Shown: piece after piece, positions 1-12,704 of the stretch
Position numbering within the stretch: the first letter of the stretch is position 1
Layout of the letters: the number at the start of each line of letters is the position of its first letter
Assembly (NCBI GenBank): GCA_954871525.1
Contig: OX940865.1
Span: 620,001-684,000, forward strand
Direction of reading: 5' to 3'
Origin: Parietaria judaica
Lineage: Eukaryota > Streptophyta > Magnoliopsida > Rosales > Urticaceae
Length of the DNA: 64,000 nt
Translations under genes and position numbers: made by a program
The notes under the pieces: model-generated
What the model was told of the DNA's origin: nothing
Databases searched by the model: none
Seen by the model: the letters and a program-made list of their open reading frames with translations, nothing else

Positions 1-345
1 GGCCCATTCTATCCTTTTTTGCAGGACCTCCCTCGCCATAGGAGCTCGCCAAGGAAGGAAAAGCATGAAGAATTATCAAGACTAGCTTGGAGCTTCATCA
101 AGACCGAAGTTCGCCCAGACGAGGACATCGCCAAGACAAAGACTCCGCCTGGACGAGGAGCTTTGCCGTGAACCAGACTTCCCCACCACCAAGGAAGTTT
201 GCCGAGGATCATCAAGGACAGCCCGGAGATTCACCCAAGGCGACGAAATCGTCTCCATCTTTGATTATCAACAGTAAACTCGCGTTGACTCAGCATTCAA
301 TCATCCTTGTGTTCAGCGAGTAAATCTCGGGACCGAAACCTTGGT
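1..345. other. Unassigned segment, no gene supported
   Basis: This segment is richer in G and C than the LTR fragment to its right. It has short frames on both strands but none with a recognisable domain. Loosely repeated phrases of the type 'cgccaagac' and 'gacgagga' suggest degenerate repeats, possibly an untranslated retroelement part. I cannot assign it. It does not match the missing end of the neighbouring LTR as seen in the copies at 19.7 and 43.9 kb. Confidence 0.3.
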
Positions 346-2502
346 TCCGACTCTAAGTTAAAGCCATTTTTATGCATTAACACTATATATTAAATATAAT
401 TATTTATTTCAATCAAAAGGTCTAGATTTAATATTATCTAAATCCAAAGGATATAATTAATTAGGGATTGAATTAAATAAGAAAGACTTTTTTAAATAAA
501 AAATAAATTTATCCTATTGTCCATATAGTCGATATAGATATATATGTGTGTAATAATTTTTTTGAAAACTTAATTATGTAGATCCAATGGTTCAGATAAA
601 TCTTAAACCGATCTAATGAATCAAATTAATTAAGGATAAAATCAAATACCCTAAGACTTGGTAAAATCCCTAATTCGATTTGATCCTTATACATAATTCA
701 AAAATTTTATATTATATATATAATTATTTAATTTCCAATCCGATGGTAACGATTAAATCTTAAACCAATCTAACGAATACAATTAATTATGTAAAATTCG
801 AAACTCCTAAGTTTGGTCACCAAGCTACTATTTTTCGAATTAGGGTTGGGTGAAAAATCAGATATCCTAATCCAACGGTTGATTTTAAATCCTTACCATT
901 CCAATGAATTAAATTGATTTTAGGGGTTTTTTCAAATACCAATTTTTTTGAACTTTTGCTGCAAATATGAAAAGACCAAAGTCAATCCATTCCAATGCTA
1001 TATTGTTCCACATTCCAAGCAGCCAATCGACTTAAACATGTTAATTTATATAATTATGTATATATTTTTATTTATTAATATAAATCTATTAATTATTAAT
1101 AAGATATTAATAATTAAAGCCAAATAATTAAACTATACTAATATCCTCTGATCTCGATATCACACATTCAAATGTCATGGTGCCACACCATTATTTAAAT
1201 TCGTGACATGTGATTTAATTTCATAGTTTACCGAAACTTTCACAAACTTAGAAATTCTCTAAATCACAAACCATATGTCGAAACGACTCGGTTCCAAACG
1301 AAAATTTTCTTAGAATATTATTTCCAAAAGCTTTTATGTTTACAAATAATCCAAATTCTAATTTCTTTTGTCAGTTAATATTGGTTACCGAGATATGGTA
1401 CTTTTGCCACGCTACTGATAAAATTATTTGCTGTCTGTCACAGACTACAGTTTTATAAGTCATGCCAAATGATTAAACATATCAAAATTTTTGTATCACG
1501 TATGTATCATCCATTTTGAAGCTATCTTTGGGACCATGGACCCGTATCACTTAACCTCCAACGAACTACTAAGCCGTTCGTCATACCTCGGTGTAATTCC
1601 ACTCTAAACCCGAGGCTGAAATCTTTAGTGATACAACATATGTTATTCCCTTAATTACAAAATAGTTTCCATTGATACAATCAAATTCGAGTTATTAATC
1701 TTTCACTTGATGATTCACACATTAGCAGGCAATTTTTACCGTTTTACCCCTCATTGTATTTTCATCATTGAATCAGTTCGTAATATCATGAAAAACCATT
1801 TATGGTTTCCATTCATAAGCTGCGCATGGATACCTCTCACTTCGCATCACCAAAAACTGAGGAATAATCTTGACTTTGAAGAGAGTTGTGTGATGCACAT
1901 GTCTATGACCAGGCTACCCTTGCTGCTGACTATCATGTTCCAAAAATAATAGTGTTGGGAAGAACGGTAATATATTGTTCTCTTTAATGGTTTAATCAAA
2001 GAACAATCATGCCAGCAACTCGGACTCAAGATCCATCGGGATTTAGATCGAATAGCCATTTGATCATTTACTAGTGACTCAACTCCAAGTTATTAGTGAC
2101 AGTCTTATATGACAACTTCCGGAGTTTAAGTCAGGTCCAATCCACTATGAAGAGACTTTATACTTATGTACTCTAGAGAGTGTGACACACACATAATTCA
2201 AAATAGGATTGTCACTTAGTCTTATAAATTACCTTATACGATTAATGGACTCCCAGCCAGGTAAGCAGATCACAAACATTTTCAGTTTATTTATTATGAT
2301 TATTAATTCTTCATCCACTGATTGTGTTGTGATAATAATAACATCATTGCTTCCTTTATGAACTAAGTAACAAACATTCTATTTTACTCTACCAGAAACT
2401 ATATTAAGATTAACATAATAAGCATCATCTTTTATTTAACAACTTGTCAATAATCTTTTATAAATGGATAAAACCATTTTATTTAAGGATACATGTCCAA
2501 CA
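346..2502 (-). mobile_element. Long copia-type LTR, 3'-truncated fragment (copy A)
   Basis: Read on the minus strand, this begins at 2502 with TGTTGGACATGTATCC and continues through blocks that reappear in the LTR at 19,710-22,426: the ATTTAAATTCGTGACATG and 'tgatatcgagatcag' blocks near 1150-1230, and the repeated 'Yatyggatyrg' motifs of the AT-rich second half. Similarity is lost near position 350, so the last 600 or so bases of the LTR (TATA box and transcribed leader) are missing. The segment is non-coding. The LTR start TGTTGG is intact, while the terminal ..CCAACA that should close it is absent. Confidence 0.7.
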
Positions 2503-3010
2503 TTTCACACGGCTAGGGGTTCGGGCTAGAACTAGGGGCTGAAGCTTGTAACCTTCCCACGGCTAGGGGCTGAGGTTGGAAGCCTTCTTATGGGTGGTGG
2601 ATGACACTGGAAGCCTTAATGCAGCTAGGGGATTATTGTAAGGGCTGCAGGTTCACACCTCGGGGCGTTCCAACGCCAAATCAGAACGTACGTTGGTGTA
2701 CGCCAGAGGGCGTGTTCGGGGATGCGTGGGAATGCCTTGGGGACATGCGTCGAGGCATGTACTGGGGCATACTTGCGTGCGCCGGGGGCATTGTGGTACG
2801 CCGCAAGGGCGTGCCCTGGCTGGTGCCGCATGGGCGTTGCGAAGGTGTTGCCGGTGGCCTTCGGATGCCGCATGTGGCTATCGGCTGTTGCGGGCACGGT
2901 TGGGTGCCCTACTTTATCATAGCACGCTAGGGGATGCTCCTAGGTGTGCTCGGGGCGTCGTTGCACGATGAGGGGGGGGGGGGGGATGGGTGTCTTGGTA
3001 TTGTATGGGT
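2503..3010. repeat. G-rich degenerate repeat block with a G14 run
   Basis: The block directly abuts the LTR start. Its first 150 bases repeat the phrase 'cggctaggggctgaagctt' in decayed form; the rest is GC-rich with many GCG and GGGGC words. A run of 14 G lies at 2972-2985. Open frames cover it on both strands, but their composition follows the base bias and I recognise no domain, so I do not call a gene. It loosely resembles the 31-bp repeats at 22.5-23.1 kb. Confidence 0.45.
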
Positions 3011-3555
3011 GTTGGGAGGCGCTGGTCTGCCCATGTAGGAACGTTTTAAACGTTTATAAAAATTTGAAGGCAAAATTTACCCGGAAGATCAAAAATATTA
3101 TCAAAGCTATATAAAAATTATTTACACTAGTTTAATTTAATGGCCACACCGAAGCATGTGCTTAGAATATAATTCTTAAACAAGTTGCGGCTGTGATCAT
3201 AGGTTCTTAGTGACTTTATGAACACCACGACGGTGTAGTCTTTTTTGTCACCAAACAAACGACAAAAGAGTAGTTGGCAATACATTTTTGCCGTAGTATA
3301 TTTAATAGGCTAAAGCAAAAACAAACTAGCCGAGGTTGTGTCAAATGTGTCGGAGATGTCTTATGGAAACCAGCCGTTTTTAAACATATTTATATATAGT
3401 TTAAACATAGGAAAAAGTATTAAACATAGAAATAAATGAGCATTAAAGATAAAAATATATAGTATAGCATGACTAAGAGAAAAAAACACACAAGCGATAC
3501 TCTCGACATGCTCATGGACACGACGTACAGGAATTCGGTGTAGCTTGTTCCATTC
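3011..3555. other. AT-rich intergenic sequence
   Basis: I see no domain, repeat or signal here. It lies downstream of the F-box pseudogene with respect to that gene's minus-strand direction. A short minus-strand frame at 3361-3585 may contain the very end of that gene but shows no recognisable motif. Confidence 0.3.
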
Positions 3556-3559
3556 TTTC

Positions 3560-4335
3560 TTCCACCAGTGGAAAATCTCCGACATTACTGCTAATCTATT
3601 AAATTTTGTCCGTTCCGCATCGAGGCGAACACTTCATCACGCAGGTCGAAGTAAACAAATTTTTTATTCTTAGGCTTGCTTCCAAACACTGTTACGATCC
3701 AAAAAAGAGGCAGGAAGAACCCCGTCCTCCATGTCCAATACCCATTCTTTTGGCCATAATCCATGCTCTCAATTCGCTCTCCCCACTATCTGTGGCAGTC
3801 TTGAGAACCCTTCATTTCGCCCGATGATCCCACTTTAGTCAAACACTTGCACGCATACGAACGGATGATCCCGCTTTCCAAGGCACAAGCAGATGACCTT
3901 GTAGTCGTTGCTTACAATGTTGAATCGGAAACCTAACACCGAATGATTCCCTTGAACTCGGGAAAATAGGATGTTCGAATCGAAAGATATCTCACATGTC
4001 GATTTGCCGGATTGCAAACCGCGAGTCGCGTCACGTTGTCCCACCGGAGTATCCGGCAGGCTAAGCCGTTGGAAGAGCCCACCATCATTAGATGGTGGTT
4101 TGCGGGGTTGAGATCCGCAATGTCAATTTTCTACACTGTTTTTCCATTTATCAACATCAGTATAAACTATTCCATCCCCCGTTCAGCGATGGAAACAAAG
4201 ACTGACCAATTTTTTGCGTCCTAACAGATTTAGTGAGCGTTAATAAACGACACATCGCGAGATATGTGATCCCGCCAGGTTTTAAAGACGACCTAGGATT
4301 TGAGGATTTTAGAGAAGACAACCTCATAGGGAAAA
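3560..4335 (-). pseudogene. F-box protein with F-box-associated domain, broken
   Basis: Minus-strand fragments follow the order of a plant F-box protein. Near 4331 is a short F-box start (PYEVVFSKILKS, then a stop), then FKTWRDHISRDVSF (about 4260-4230), which matches the end of an F-box. Near 4075-4010 is GSSNGLACRILRW followed by LAVCNPANRHVRYL, the usual opening of the F-box-associated beta-propeller domain. VLGFRFNIVSNDYKV follows near 3955-3885, then FVYFDLRDEVFASM near 3660-3600. The pieces sit in different frames with stops between them, and part of the F-box itself is missing. Intact family members act as substrate receptors of SCF ubiquitin ligases; this copy cannot. It is the only host-type coding trace in the window. 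The family is confident from several ordered motifs; the ends are approximate. Confidence 0.75.
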
Positions 4336-7084
4336 ATATCTGAATTGTTTTCATTGTAATTTTTGAAGAGAAAAAAGAGGTTGATCGTTGATCGGATAGA
4401 GATGGATGCTCTCTACACTCGCGACGTATAAAGTCACAAACTATAGCTTGAACTGAATTAATTCATAAGGTTTTAAGCTTTCTTCATGCTTGGGATACAT
4501 GTCTGTAGGTGATGTGTTTTGGTAAGGGTTTGCTAGTCTGTTTAATCCATGGCGTCATCGAGGCCCGAGTCAATCTTAATTGTGATGTGATAAAGGCCTG
4601 GATTTTTCATCAATTTTCAATATTCCCGGAATTTATAATCATTAGTCTTATATAATCCCATTTAATATCTCGATAGCCATCATTGGTAGCCATATTTGGG
4701 ATCGACGCGGTTTCATAGTTCAAAAAATAGGCGTATTGTAATACCCAAAAATAAATGACTAATTTTTAGTTAGTTATTATACTCATTTATAAAAATGTAG
4801 GGACTGTGATGATTTTTTTTTAGAATTTGATACGTGTCACGTGACTCCTTGAGTGAGTCATCAACAACGTGTCAATACCCTCTATTTTTCTCTAGGTATC
4901 GATTTTTCTCTGTTTCTGTCATTCATTCCTCAACCTTTTCTCTCTCTTTTTGGAATCCATCTGCTTCTCTGAGGACGTTCCACGTCTCTTTGTCAACCAA
5001 AATTACCGGCTCTTCCTCAGTACCTCTTTCTTAGCTGATGAATATCTGTTCGTTTCCTCACTTAATCGGGTGGCGTTTTTTGTTATTTGTCGAAGCTCTG
5101 GACGAGTTCAATATTTTTTATGATCTGAATCTTTTGTTTTCCTCTTCCCCTCGATAAAGTCAGCCCGATTAGCCCGAGAATAAGGTGTTTTGTTCCTGGA
5201 TAAAGTTTGAAGTAGGATCTTCATTTTGAGCTCAAATTCCTCTCTTGGAGCCTTGTTTGACGGATCGATCGATGTAGTTTCTAGGAGTTTTGTAATGAAG
5301 GAAACACCGAGTTGTCTTTAGTGTTTCTATAAAAATAAGGTATGTAAAAGAACTCACTGTAACATAACAATAATATACTTTGTGCATTTTTGTGGCGTGT
5401 GCAATGTGTGGATTATATGTTTGAATGATTTTGTTGGTTGGAACTTACCTTATATAATTCAACATTTCATATGCTATTTTAGCATATTGAAGAGACATTA
5501 GCATAATTTTCAAGCAGTATTGCGAATTGGTTGAAAACAAAAGAGGGAAACAAATCAAAACATTACGATCCGGCTGTGGTAGAGAATACTTGTTTGGAGA
5601 ATCCAAGGACCTTCTTAAATAAGAGGGTATTCATTCTTAAATTACAGCACCTGTCATCCACAGCAAAATGGAGTTGGTACATCTCATTTTATGTTTTTTC
5701 TCGCTCAGAAAAAACAAAGGAGTTGGTGAAATAATAACTGAAGGGTAAAACCATATTTTATATTCCTCTTGGTTACTGATACACACAAGGGTTAATATCA
5801 TAATATACAATGTGGAACGCATGAAGAGGAATTGTATCACATTAAACAGAAATGTGAGCGCATGTGAACTTAGAAATTTTCAATATATGTTCTTTGGTTG
5901 ACTCTACTAATATTAATAATTAAAAGTTTGGAAAATGTTTGTGAACTTTTATGTCCAGACTTTATTCTAAAGATTCGTTCATATGGGTTCATGAGGTATC
6001 CATGTTAGACTTTGCGACGAAACTGATAAACAAATTAAATATGGAGTTGGTTTGTTAATTTTCTCTTACGTGTAAATTATGATTTATGCTACGAGAAACA
6101 TTTCTTATGTTTAAATAAATAAATGATTATTTTATTTTAATCACTTTCATTGCTGGCAAGTTGTATTCTTATATTGATAACTGTATAATATGCGGTTATG
6201 AAATTAGTTAAGGTGGAGAAAGTTAATTCCTTAATACCTATTTTTTAATCTAACGTGATGAGAATTAATGATGTGTCATTTTCTCCTAAATTGGATTAGT
6301 CCATTCGATTTTTATAAGGAAAATGATACAAGAATATTTGAATTTAATGCATTATACTCTTTATATGTAAAGTATCACGTAGAATCACTTGAATAATCTA
6401 TGAACCAATATGACGTGCATATACTGGGAGGGAAGCTTACCATATTGGTTGTTATTTGGCATCATAATTCGCAAGAAAATATTGGGCATTAATTCAAAAT
6501 TGATTCAAGATTATATGCACACTTCCTCTTAAAAAATATAACCTTTCTTCCTCACACAAAATTCATTGCCACCATCATAGAGATAGAGAAATAAATTGTT
6601 CTTCGTTTTGCGATTTTTAAGAGAGGAAAACAAGTGATAAAAGTTTCAATTTTTTCCTATCTTTATCATAAAATAGTTCCACCCTATGAGTCTCATAAAA
6701 CCTGATAGGCATAACATGGATTCTATCATGGTTGTTTGATTGAAGACGGATCGACGACTCTTAAAGATCGACGACGTTAATTCGTGAATAAATTTGGAAT
6801 TGTAAGTTTCTTCATCATATAATAAGTTATATTATGTTATGTTTTTATTCATGGTTATTTTACGTACTAAATATATTGCATGCATGATTAATCGTTTTAT
6901 CAATATTGTAAATGTTAATATGACAAAATGTGTTTTTTATGATGAAAGAAATTTTGAAATTCCACCATAAATCTTTCATGATCATTAATTAAATTAAATT
7001 TTTTTGATCAAAAGTTATTCTCACCATTTACGCTCTTTGGTATACTTTTTTTTATATTCTAGTTGAGGCACAATTTTTTATACG
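4336..7084. other. AT-rich sequence, possible gypsy LTR start at 4737
   Basis: No gene is supported. At 4737 the sequence TGTAATACCC matches the LTR start seen (reversed) at 51,594 and 63,660, and is followed by ACACGTGTCA-like words and a pyrimidine-rich leader, so 4737 to about 5530 may be a gypsy LTR fragment. No primer-binding site follows it. The rest, 5.5-7.1 kb, holds short AT-rich frames without domains. Confidence 0.3.
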
Positions 7085-7843
7085 ACAACATGTGTCCATA
7101 TGAAAAAATATATCTCTGTCGTTTATCACATTGGGCTACAATTGCAAAAGCCCAATACCAGAATATAGGCCCAACTAGCTAAGTTAAGGAAAGTCAACAT
7201 ATCTAGCAAAGATTATCATATTGGGCTACAACTGCAGAATTAAAGCTAACATGTCAAAGAGAAGGCACGCTATGAAGGTATGCGAAGAAGCTCTTCATCA
7301 GTGAGGAAGCATGCCTCAAAATAGCTTTGTCAATGAAGCCTCATGGAAAAATCCCATCGCCAATGTAGAGTAAATAGCATGCTAAGTCAGTGATGAGACA
7401 CAACCTTGCGACGAGGTTGTTTAATAGAGGACAAAGATGGAGGAGCATGGAGCAATCAGTGCAGCCCACGCGTTGCTTCAGGAAATTAACGACGATGTTT
7501 ACGCTCACATTTATAGATTATTTACATAAGTAAAATTATTGAGTTGAGTTTTTCCATTATGGCAGCTATAAGAGACTCAAACGCATTTGGAACGTTCCAT
7601 TTATGAGGTTTGATTCGATTGTTAATGGTTTATAAATAGAAAGCTATAGGCAATTTTTACTATCATAATATACAAGGCTTTGACTTTGAAACCCATTAGG
7701 AATCATATTATTCACCCGTAAAAACACATCTTATTCAACGTGATCTAGTTTTAACGGAGAGACCCGAGCTCTAAGGTAAACTAAAAATAGAATTACACCA
7801 ATCGTGACTCCCTGACTCCGTACGTGATTTTTCCACCTTAACA
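7085..7843 (+). mobile_element. Gypsy LTR, right part; left border uncertain
   Basis: The segment ends with CCTTAACA immediately before a primer-binding-type sequence, which is how a plant Ty3/gypsy 5' LTR joins its internal region. It contains a transcribed-leader-like stretch (about 7620-7800). The left border is not determined; TGTGTCCATATG at about 7090 is one possible start. It belongs with the gag remnant downstream. Confidence 0.5.
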
Positions 7844-7846
7844 GTT

Positions 7847-7864
7847 TGGCGCCCACCGAGGGGC
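7847..7864 (+). other. Primer-binding site, gypsy type
   Basis: TGGCGCCCACCGAGGGGC lies four bases after the LTR end. This TGGCGCCCACCG form is common after the LTR of plant Ty3/gypsy elements of the Tat and Athila groups, where a tRNA 3' end primes minus-strand DNA synthesis. Confidence 0.65.
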
Positions 7865-9066
7865 AGATGTGATTTTCAATGCATAGCTAAATAAAATGGG
7901 TTTATGAGAAAATGGAAACAGAGAACGAGTCAGAGACACATATACAAGAAAGAAGAAAAACGACAAATGGAGTTAGCTGCCTTGGGATGCCAATACATGG
8001 GAAATTGGCCATCAACCCAGCAACCAGGAATTTTAATCTACAATATTGGTGACTTTCCTGATGCTAGAAGAGTACCAGCATATAATTGCAACTTTGGGGC
8101 ACAAAAACCAACAACTTGGTGGAGCCTCTAAGAAGTAAGGAAATGAGAGGACGCCGATAAGACATGCGACAAATGGCGCGAATGGATCATAGAAGACAGA
8201 TACAATGAATAAGAAGCAACAACGACGAATGGGTTAATATTAATCTCCCGCTACGTTTTCTACCATCTAATGGAAATCATTTCCATAATGGAAAAATGAA
8301 TGGGACAACCCGATAGTTCATTTAGCGAGGAATTTACTTACCTCCACTAAACCTACTACCACGACGAGAGCAGAACATGGAAATGCCACAATCACCACTG
8401 ATAGGCATGCGGAGAAAACAACAAATGGATAGCCAAAAGCAGATAAACAGGGCCATCACACAGCTTCACTCCAAGATGGGATACGTTACATCTTAGACGT
8501 ACATGGTGACGAGCACAACCCCAAAATCGACCGGCTTGTTGGAGGAGACAAGGAATACCTAATTCTCGCTATTGATCACTAGCGTCTATGTGCACGACAT
8601 CTACAAGATTAGTGTCACATATTACATAAGGGTGACGGACCCAAAGGCATACCTAAAGGCTTTACGCATAGACATGAGTCAAGTCAACTTGTACAGACAA
8701 GAGAGAGAAGTGGTAATGTGTATTTTGTTTGTGGAAAAATTGCACATGGAAGCATGAAAGTGTTTCTCAAGACTTCAGCCAAACTCTATTCGTTGCTTTG
8801 ATGATCTTGTGTCTCACGGATATATTCTATGTATGTGGAAGCGGAGGTCAAAATCACTGATCTCTGGAGTTTAAAGCACGGCATGAACGAAGGACTGAGG
8901 CATTTCATCGAAAGATTCAAGGACGTGCTGGAAAAGATCTCTATAATAGAAGACTTAGTAGCCATCTAAGCATTGAAGCACGACTTATGGTACAAGGTGC
9001 CTTTCCACGAGGAGCTCACCAAAAGCCGACCTAGGACGATCGAGGACGCTTTGCACAAAGCCACGA
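7865..9066 (+). pseudogene. Gypsy gag remnant
   Basis: The region after the PBS is mostly decayed. From about 8836 a frame reads through the retrotransposon gag domain: EVKITDLWSLKHGMNEGLRHFI, then ERFKDVLEKISIIEDLVAI, an in-frame TAA at about 8968, and ALKHDLWYKVPFHEELTKSR-PRTIEDAL. The spacing and the 'F.EELTKSRP.TIEDAL' ending fit gag proteins of Tat-like Ty3/gypsy elements, which package the RNA in virus-like particles. Upstream, 7904-8700 has short frames without clear similarity. The fragment stops near 9066, where sequence of a different element (the long LTR) begins, so the rest of the gypsy element was lost or replaced. Confidence 0.6.
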
Positions 9067-9086
9067 TTATTCTACACATTTTACAG

Positions 9087-9126
<40 letters not shown>

Positions 9127-9673
9127 ATCTCTCTCTCCCTCTCTCCCCCCTCTCTTTCTCTCTCTCTAGAGTTTGAAAATTGCCTAGCCTCTAATCTCTC
9201 TTTTTTGGTTCGGTTTAGTGAGACATTATTCTCCGGAAGCTTTGAAAGAACCTTCTGTTAAAGTTTTGCTATAAAGTCGTGCCAACGAAGCCTAGATCTT
9301 AGTACGAGGAGTCCATGAGAATATCCCGGAAGATCACGAGAGTTTTCCGCAGCATCAACGAAACCCTACCTAGTTCATAACGCGCAACCATAATCGTCAT
9401 CACCTAAGTACGACCTTATGCATTAAGTCAATAAATGCAAACCTTTATTTACTAATTATTTATTTCTTATAGACTAGATTATTTATAATGAATTTATGAA
9501 TAGTTGAATTGCTAATAATTTATAATATCGTGAATTTTTGTTATTATCCGATGTTTGATCCGTTGCACGGTTAAGAAGTTTTCCGTTTTAAATACTTTTT
9601 TAATGTTACCCGTACGCTTCGATAGCATAGATCGTGATAATACTATCAAGAAACGTAATGAACTTCCGAACCA
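9067..9673 (+). mobile_element. Long LTR, 3' portion (copy B, part 1)
   Basis: This matches the last 540 or so bases of the LTR at 19,710-22,426 and of the copy at 43,888-46,449: the ATTTTACAGACCT opening, 'tggttcggyttaggaga', 'cggtacgaggagtccatgagaatatcccggaagatcac', and the GTTACCGG-like end. It closes with CCGAACCA one base before a tRNA-Met-type primer-binding site, so it behaves as the end of a 5' LTR. Confidence 0.75.
9088..9174. repeat. (CT)n microsatellite
   Basis: A nearly pure CT tract. The equivalent place in the two related LTRs at 21.9 and 45.9 kb has only CCCTCTCTCTCTAGGG, so the tract expanded within the transcribed leader of this LTR copy. Confidence 0.9.
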
Positions 9674-9674
9674 T

Positions 9675-9686
9675 TGGTATCAGAGC
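9675..9686 (+). other. Primer-binding site (initiator tRNA-Met type)
   Basis: TGGTATCAGAGC is complementary to the 3' end of initiator methionine tRNA, the usual primer of plant copia and many gypsy elements. It sits one base after the LTR end at 9673. Confidence 0.85.
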
Positions 9687-9705
9687 CAGAGTCAATAAAT
9701 TATAT

Positions 9706-10770
9706 AATCCTATTATGGATTAAGTGTGTTTGTCACACTCACTAGAAGTGCATTAGGTATGAAGCGACTTTATACTGGAAAGGACCTGACTTAAACTTCG
9801 GAAGTTATCATATAAGACTGCCACTGATAACTTAGAGTTTAATCACTATTAGATGATCCATTGGATATTGGATAAAAGTCCTAAGTGACCTCGAGTTAAA
9901 GAACACATTTACTGTTGTTCTCAGTGCTGTTATTTTTGGAACATGATAGTCAATAGATAAGGGTATCTTGGTTATAGAAACGAGCATCACATAGATCGCT
10001 TCAGAGTCAATGTGATTTCCTTGATTATTAATGGTGATAAGTGAGAGGTATCCGTGTGCAACTTATGTATCGAAACTAAATTGGGTTTCTCACAATATTA
10101 CTAACTGAGTTTAGGTTGAGAATGCAATGAGAGGAAAAACAATAAAAACCGCCTGCTTGTGTTTGGATCATCAAGTGAAAGTTCAATAATCTCAGTTTGA
10201 TTGTATCAATGGACACCTTGCTATAAATAGAATAATATATATTCTATCAATAGAGAGTGTAGCCTCATGTTTATAATAGAATAATAACAACGTTTGACGA
10301 ACCAGTAGCAGTTCATTGGAGCATAAGTGATACATGTACATGGTCTCTAGGTTAGCTCTAGAATGGATGATACTTATGTTATTAAAACATTCAATATGTT
10401 TTATCATTTTTCATCGTATATAAAACTACAGTCTGTGTTAGACTTTGGAAATTTATTTTTCATATGGTAAAAGTACAACAGTTTGGTACTAGAAATTTAA
10501 ATGATAAAATAAAGTTGAATTTGGACTTTTCAACAAATGGAAATTTCTGGATATTGAATTCTAAGAAACTTTTCTTTTGGAACCTAGTCGTTTATGTTTT
10601 GTTATTTAAAATGGTGGTTATTCACCACGAAATTTAATGTGTGATATTGAGATCAGTGGTTAATAATATTATTTAATTATTTAGATTTAATTACTAATAT
10701 CCTGATAAAAAATAATTAATAATTAACATATTTATTATTTAAATAAAAATATATTTGGTATATATATAAT
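9706..10770 (+). mobile_element. Long LTR, middle portion (copy B, part 2)
   Basis: It starts at AATCCTATTATGGATTA, which in the full LTR lies about 295 bases from the LTR start (near 20,005), and follows the full copy through the 'gaagcgactttatactgga' and 'tgtgatattgagatcag' blocks to about the 21,150 equivalent. It therefore lacks both LTR ends. It begins about 20 bases after the PBS, which points to a deletion from just inside the element into its own 3' LTR. Confidence 0.7.
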
Positions 10771-12080
10771 GCCATCTAACCGGTCTTAAACCGATACGCT
10801 AGGTAATAAAAAATTTCTTATATGTTGAATAATTAATATTTGTCTAATTATGAAACACGTAGAATAAACTTTGTCCTAAATGGAATGAACTTGAAATCTG
10901 TTGACGTGGTTTTGCACACCAATAGTCACGTGAGTTTTGAATGGGATAACGGTTTGAAGGTGATAAGAATTTTGTGGATCTTGACCTCCGCGTTGTCAAT
11001 ACTTTCGACGTTGACACGCTGAATATAAAAGGAACTAAACACCAAGAGTTTTTTAGAGAGGTTAGTCCCAATGAGATAGTTGACTACGTCCTCTGTACGC
11101 TTATTTCTTTGAAAAAGGGATCAATAAGAACCATAAGCCGATTCCGAGGTGATAGAATATGCAAGAAAAACACTCTGAATATACAAATTTCACAGACTCT
11201 TTTTTTCTCACGGCGAATGCTTGCGTGCATATGATAGGGCTGTCTTCTTTCTTTTACAGGCCTTCGATTTCTGCTTGTTGGAAGTGTACGTTGGTGATGG
11301 CTTTGAGTTTGGAGCTTGACTTGCTATCGAGCTGACACGTGGGCCACTTTCTAATATAATTGCACAGTAGGGGACTTTTACTTGACGTCGTGGGGATATG
11401 AATTTAGATCATGGCGATCTTTCTGGTCGGATTCTGGAAGTTTGAATCGAGGTTGTTGACTTGGTATGTTCGTGCTTGGGTACTTCGTGTAATTCTTCTC
11501 GGATTCTTTCATGGCAATCTTTGCCCGAGACAAGCTTTAGATTCTACAGGCCGATAGGCCTGATCGATACTTTAGTTTTTAGCCAAGTATTTGTTTTTTT
11601 CTAAAGCTGGTGTGACTCTTGAGTTCTGCTCGGGATTTTACCCTTTGGACGCTTTTAGCCCTTATCTCTTATGGAGCATTCTCTGCTCGAGATGGGCTTC
11701 TGCCTTTAGGGCTTTTTAACTCTGATCTAGCCTCAACACTATTAGGTGGTATATTGGACCTCTGGGCTATGTACTCACAAATCCAATTGTATAAATACTC
11801 AATTATATTCAAAACTTTGGGTTTAATTTACTTGAACCGTAAATTGAATTAATAACCTAATTATTCCGATTAAAGAACGAATTTGCACATCAATAGATAG
11901 CCCCTACTATAAAAAAATACGAAGTACTATTTATAGAATTAAAATTGATATAATCATGTAAAAATTCGTGATGATAATTAATCAAATTTGCGGGATCAGA
12001 AACTTTCGTATCTTTTGCCGCAAAATCAAATTAATTGGAGGACATCAGAAGAGTTTAATGTTGCCGAAGGCAAAATGATT
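10771..12080. other. Unassigned sequence, no gene supported
   Basis: Short frames occur (for instance 10,974-11,234 and 11,619-11,852, plus) but none shows a domain I recognise. Words such as 'ctgctcgagatgggcttctgcctttaggg' look like old retroelement leader sequence. I see no PBS, TIR or tandem repeat here. Confidence 0.25.
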
Positions 12081-12299
12081 TAAATATAGTTTTTTTTTTT
12101 GGAAGGGGGGGGGGAGTTGTGACACGTGTCGCTCTGCCCAAGATTTGAATAGAAAATCAACCTCTTCGACTTTTGCTGACTTGGTAAGCTCATGATCATG
12201 CTGACATGGCCTGACCAGGGGTTTGATCTCGGCCGTTCAATGAGATGGGATGCGATAATCGAGGGACCCCTAGCCTTACGATACGGGTCGGTATTCGAG

Positions 12300-12307
12300 T
12301 ATAAAAA
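12300..12307 (+). promoter_or_regulatory. TATA box inside a short inverted repeat
   Basis: TATAAAAA lies within CGAGTATAAAAACACTCG, whose arms (CGAGT/ACTCG) are complementary. A GACACGTGTC palindrome is about 180 bases upstream (near 12,121) and a CT-rich leader follows. This is the layout of a plant core promoter, here probably that of an LTR rather than of a host gene. A run of T then G (12,090-12,115) precedes it. Confidence 0.4.
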
Positions 12308-12704
12308 CACTCGAGTGTGGAATCAATGAGGTCCAATCAATCGCTTCCTCACGTGCTTGGTGTACCTCTTCAACTACCAGGTAACTGCTCTTTCTTCTCT
12401 ATTTAAGCCTCTGTCTTCTTCCTTTCTTCATTTTCACATTCAAAAGGAACACGGAGCTTTTTTGCCTTCGCCATTGTTGTAAGTGCTTCACTACCTCAAG
12501 CTTCGGTCTAGGTTTCAAAGTTCCTTTTTGCTTTCGCTTCTTGTTTTATAGGCTTTGCTTCCGTTTTTGAATAGAAACAAGGTGGTTTTTAGGTTTCATA
12601 GGCTCCGTTTGCGCATTTTTTCTTGTCGTTAGGTTTGAATTTTTAGGTTTTTGTTTGAAGGTCTAGGCGTTTCGGGATTTTGTGGTTTTTTTCATGTACA
12701 TGGA

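Noticed and set aside
2601..2971. Overlapping long frames on both strands in the G-rich block
   Set aside because: They follow GC bias, have no domain, and overlap in four frames; composition alone explains them.
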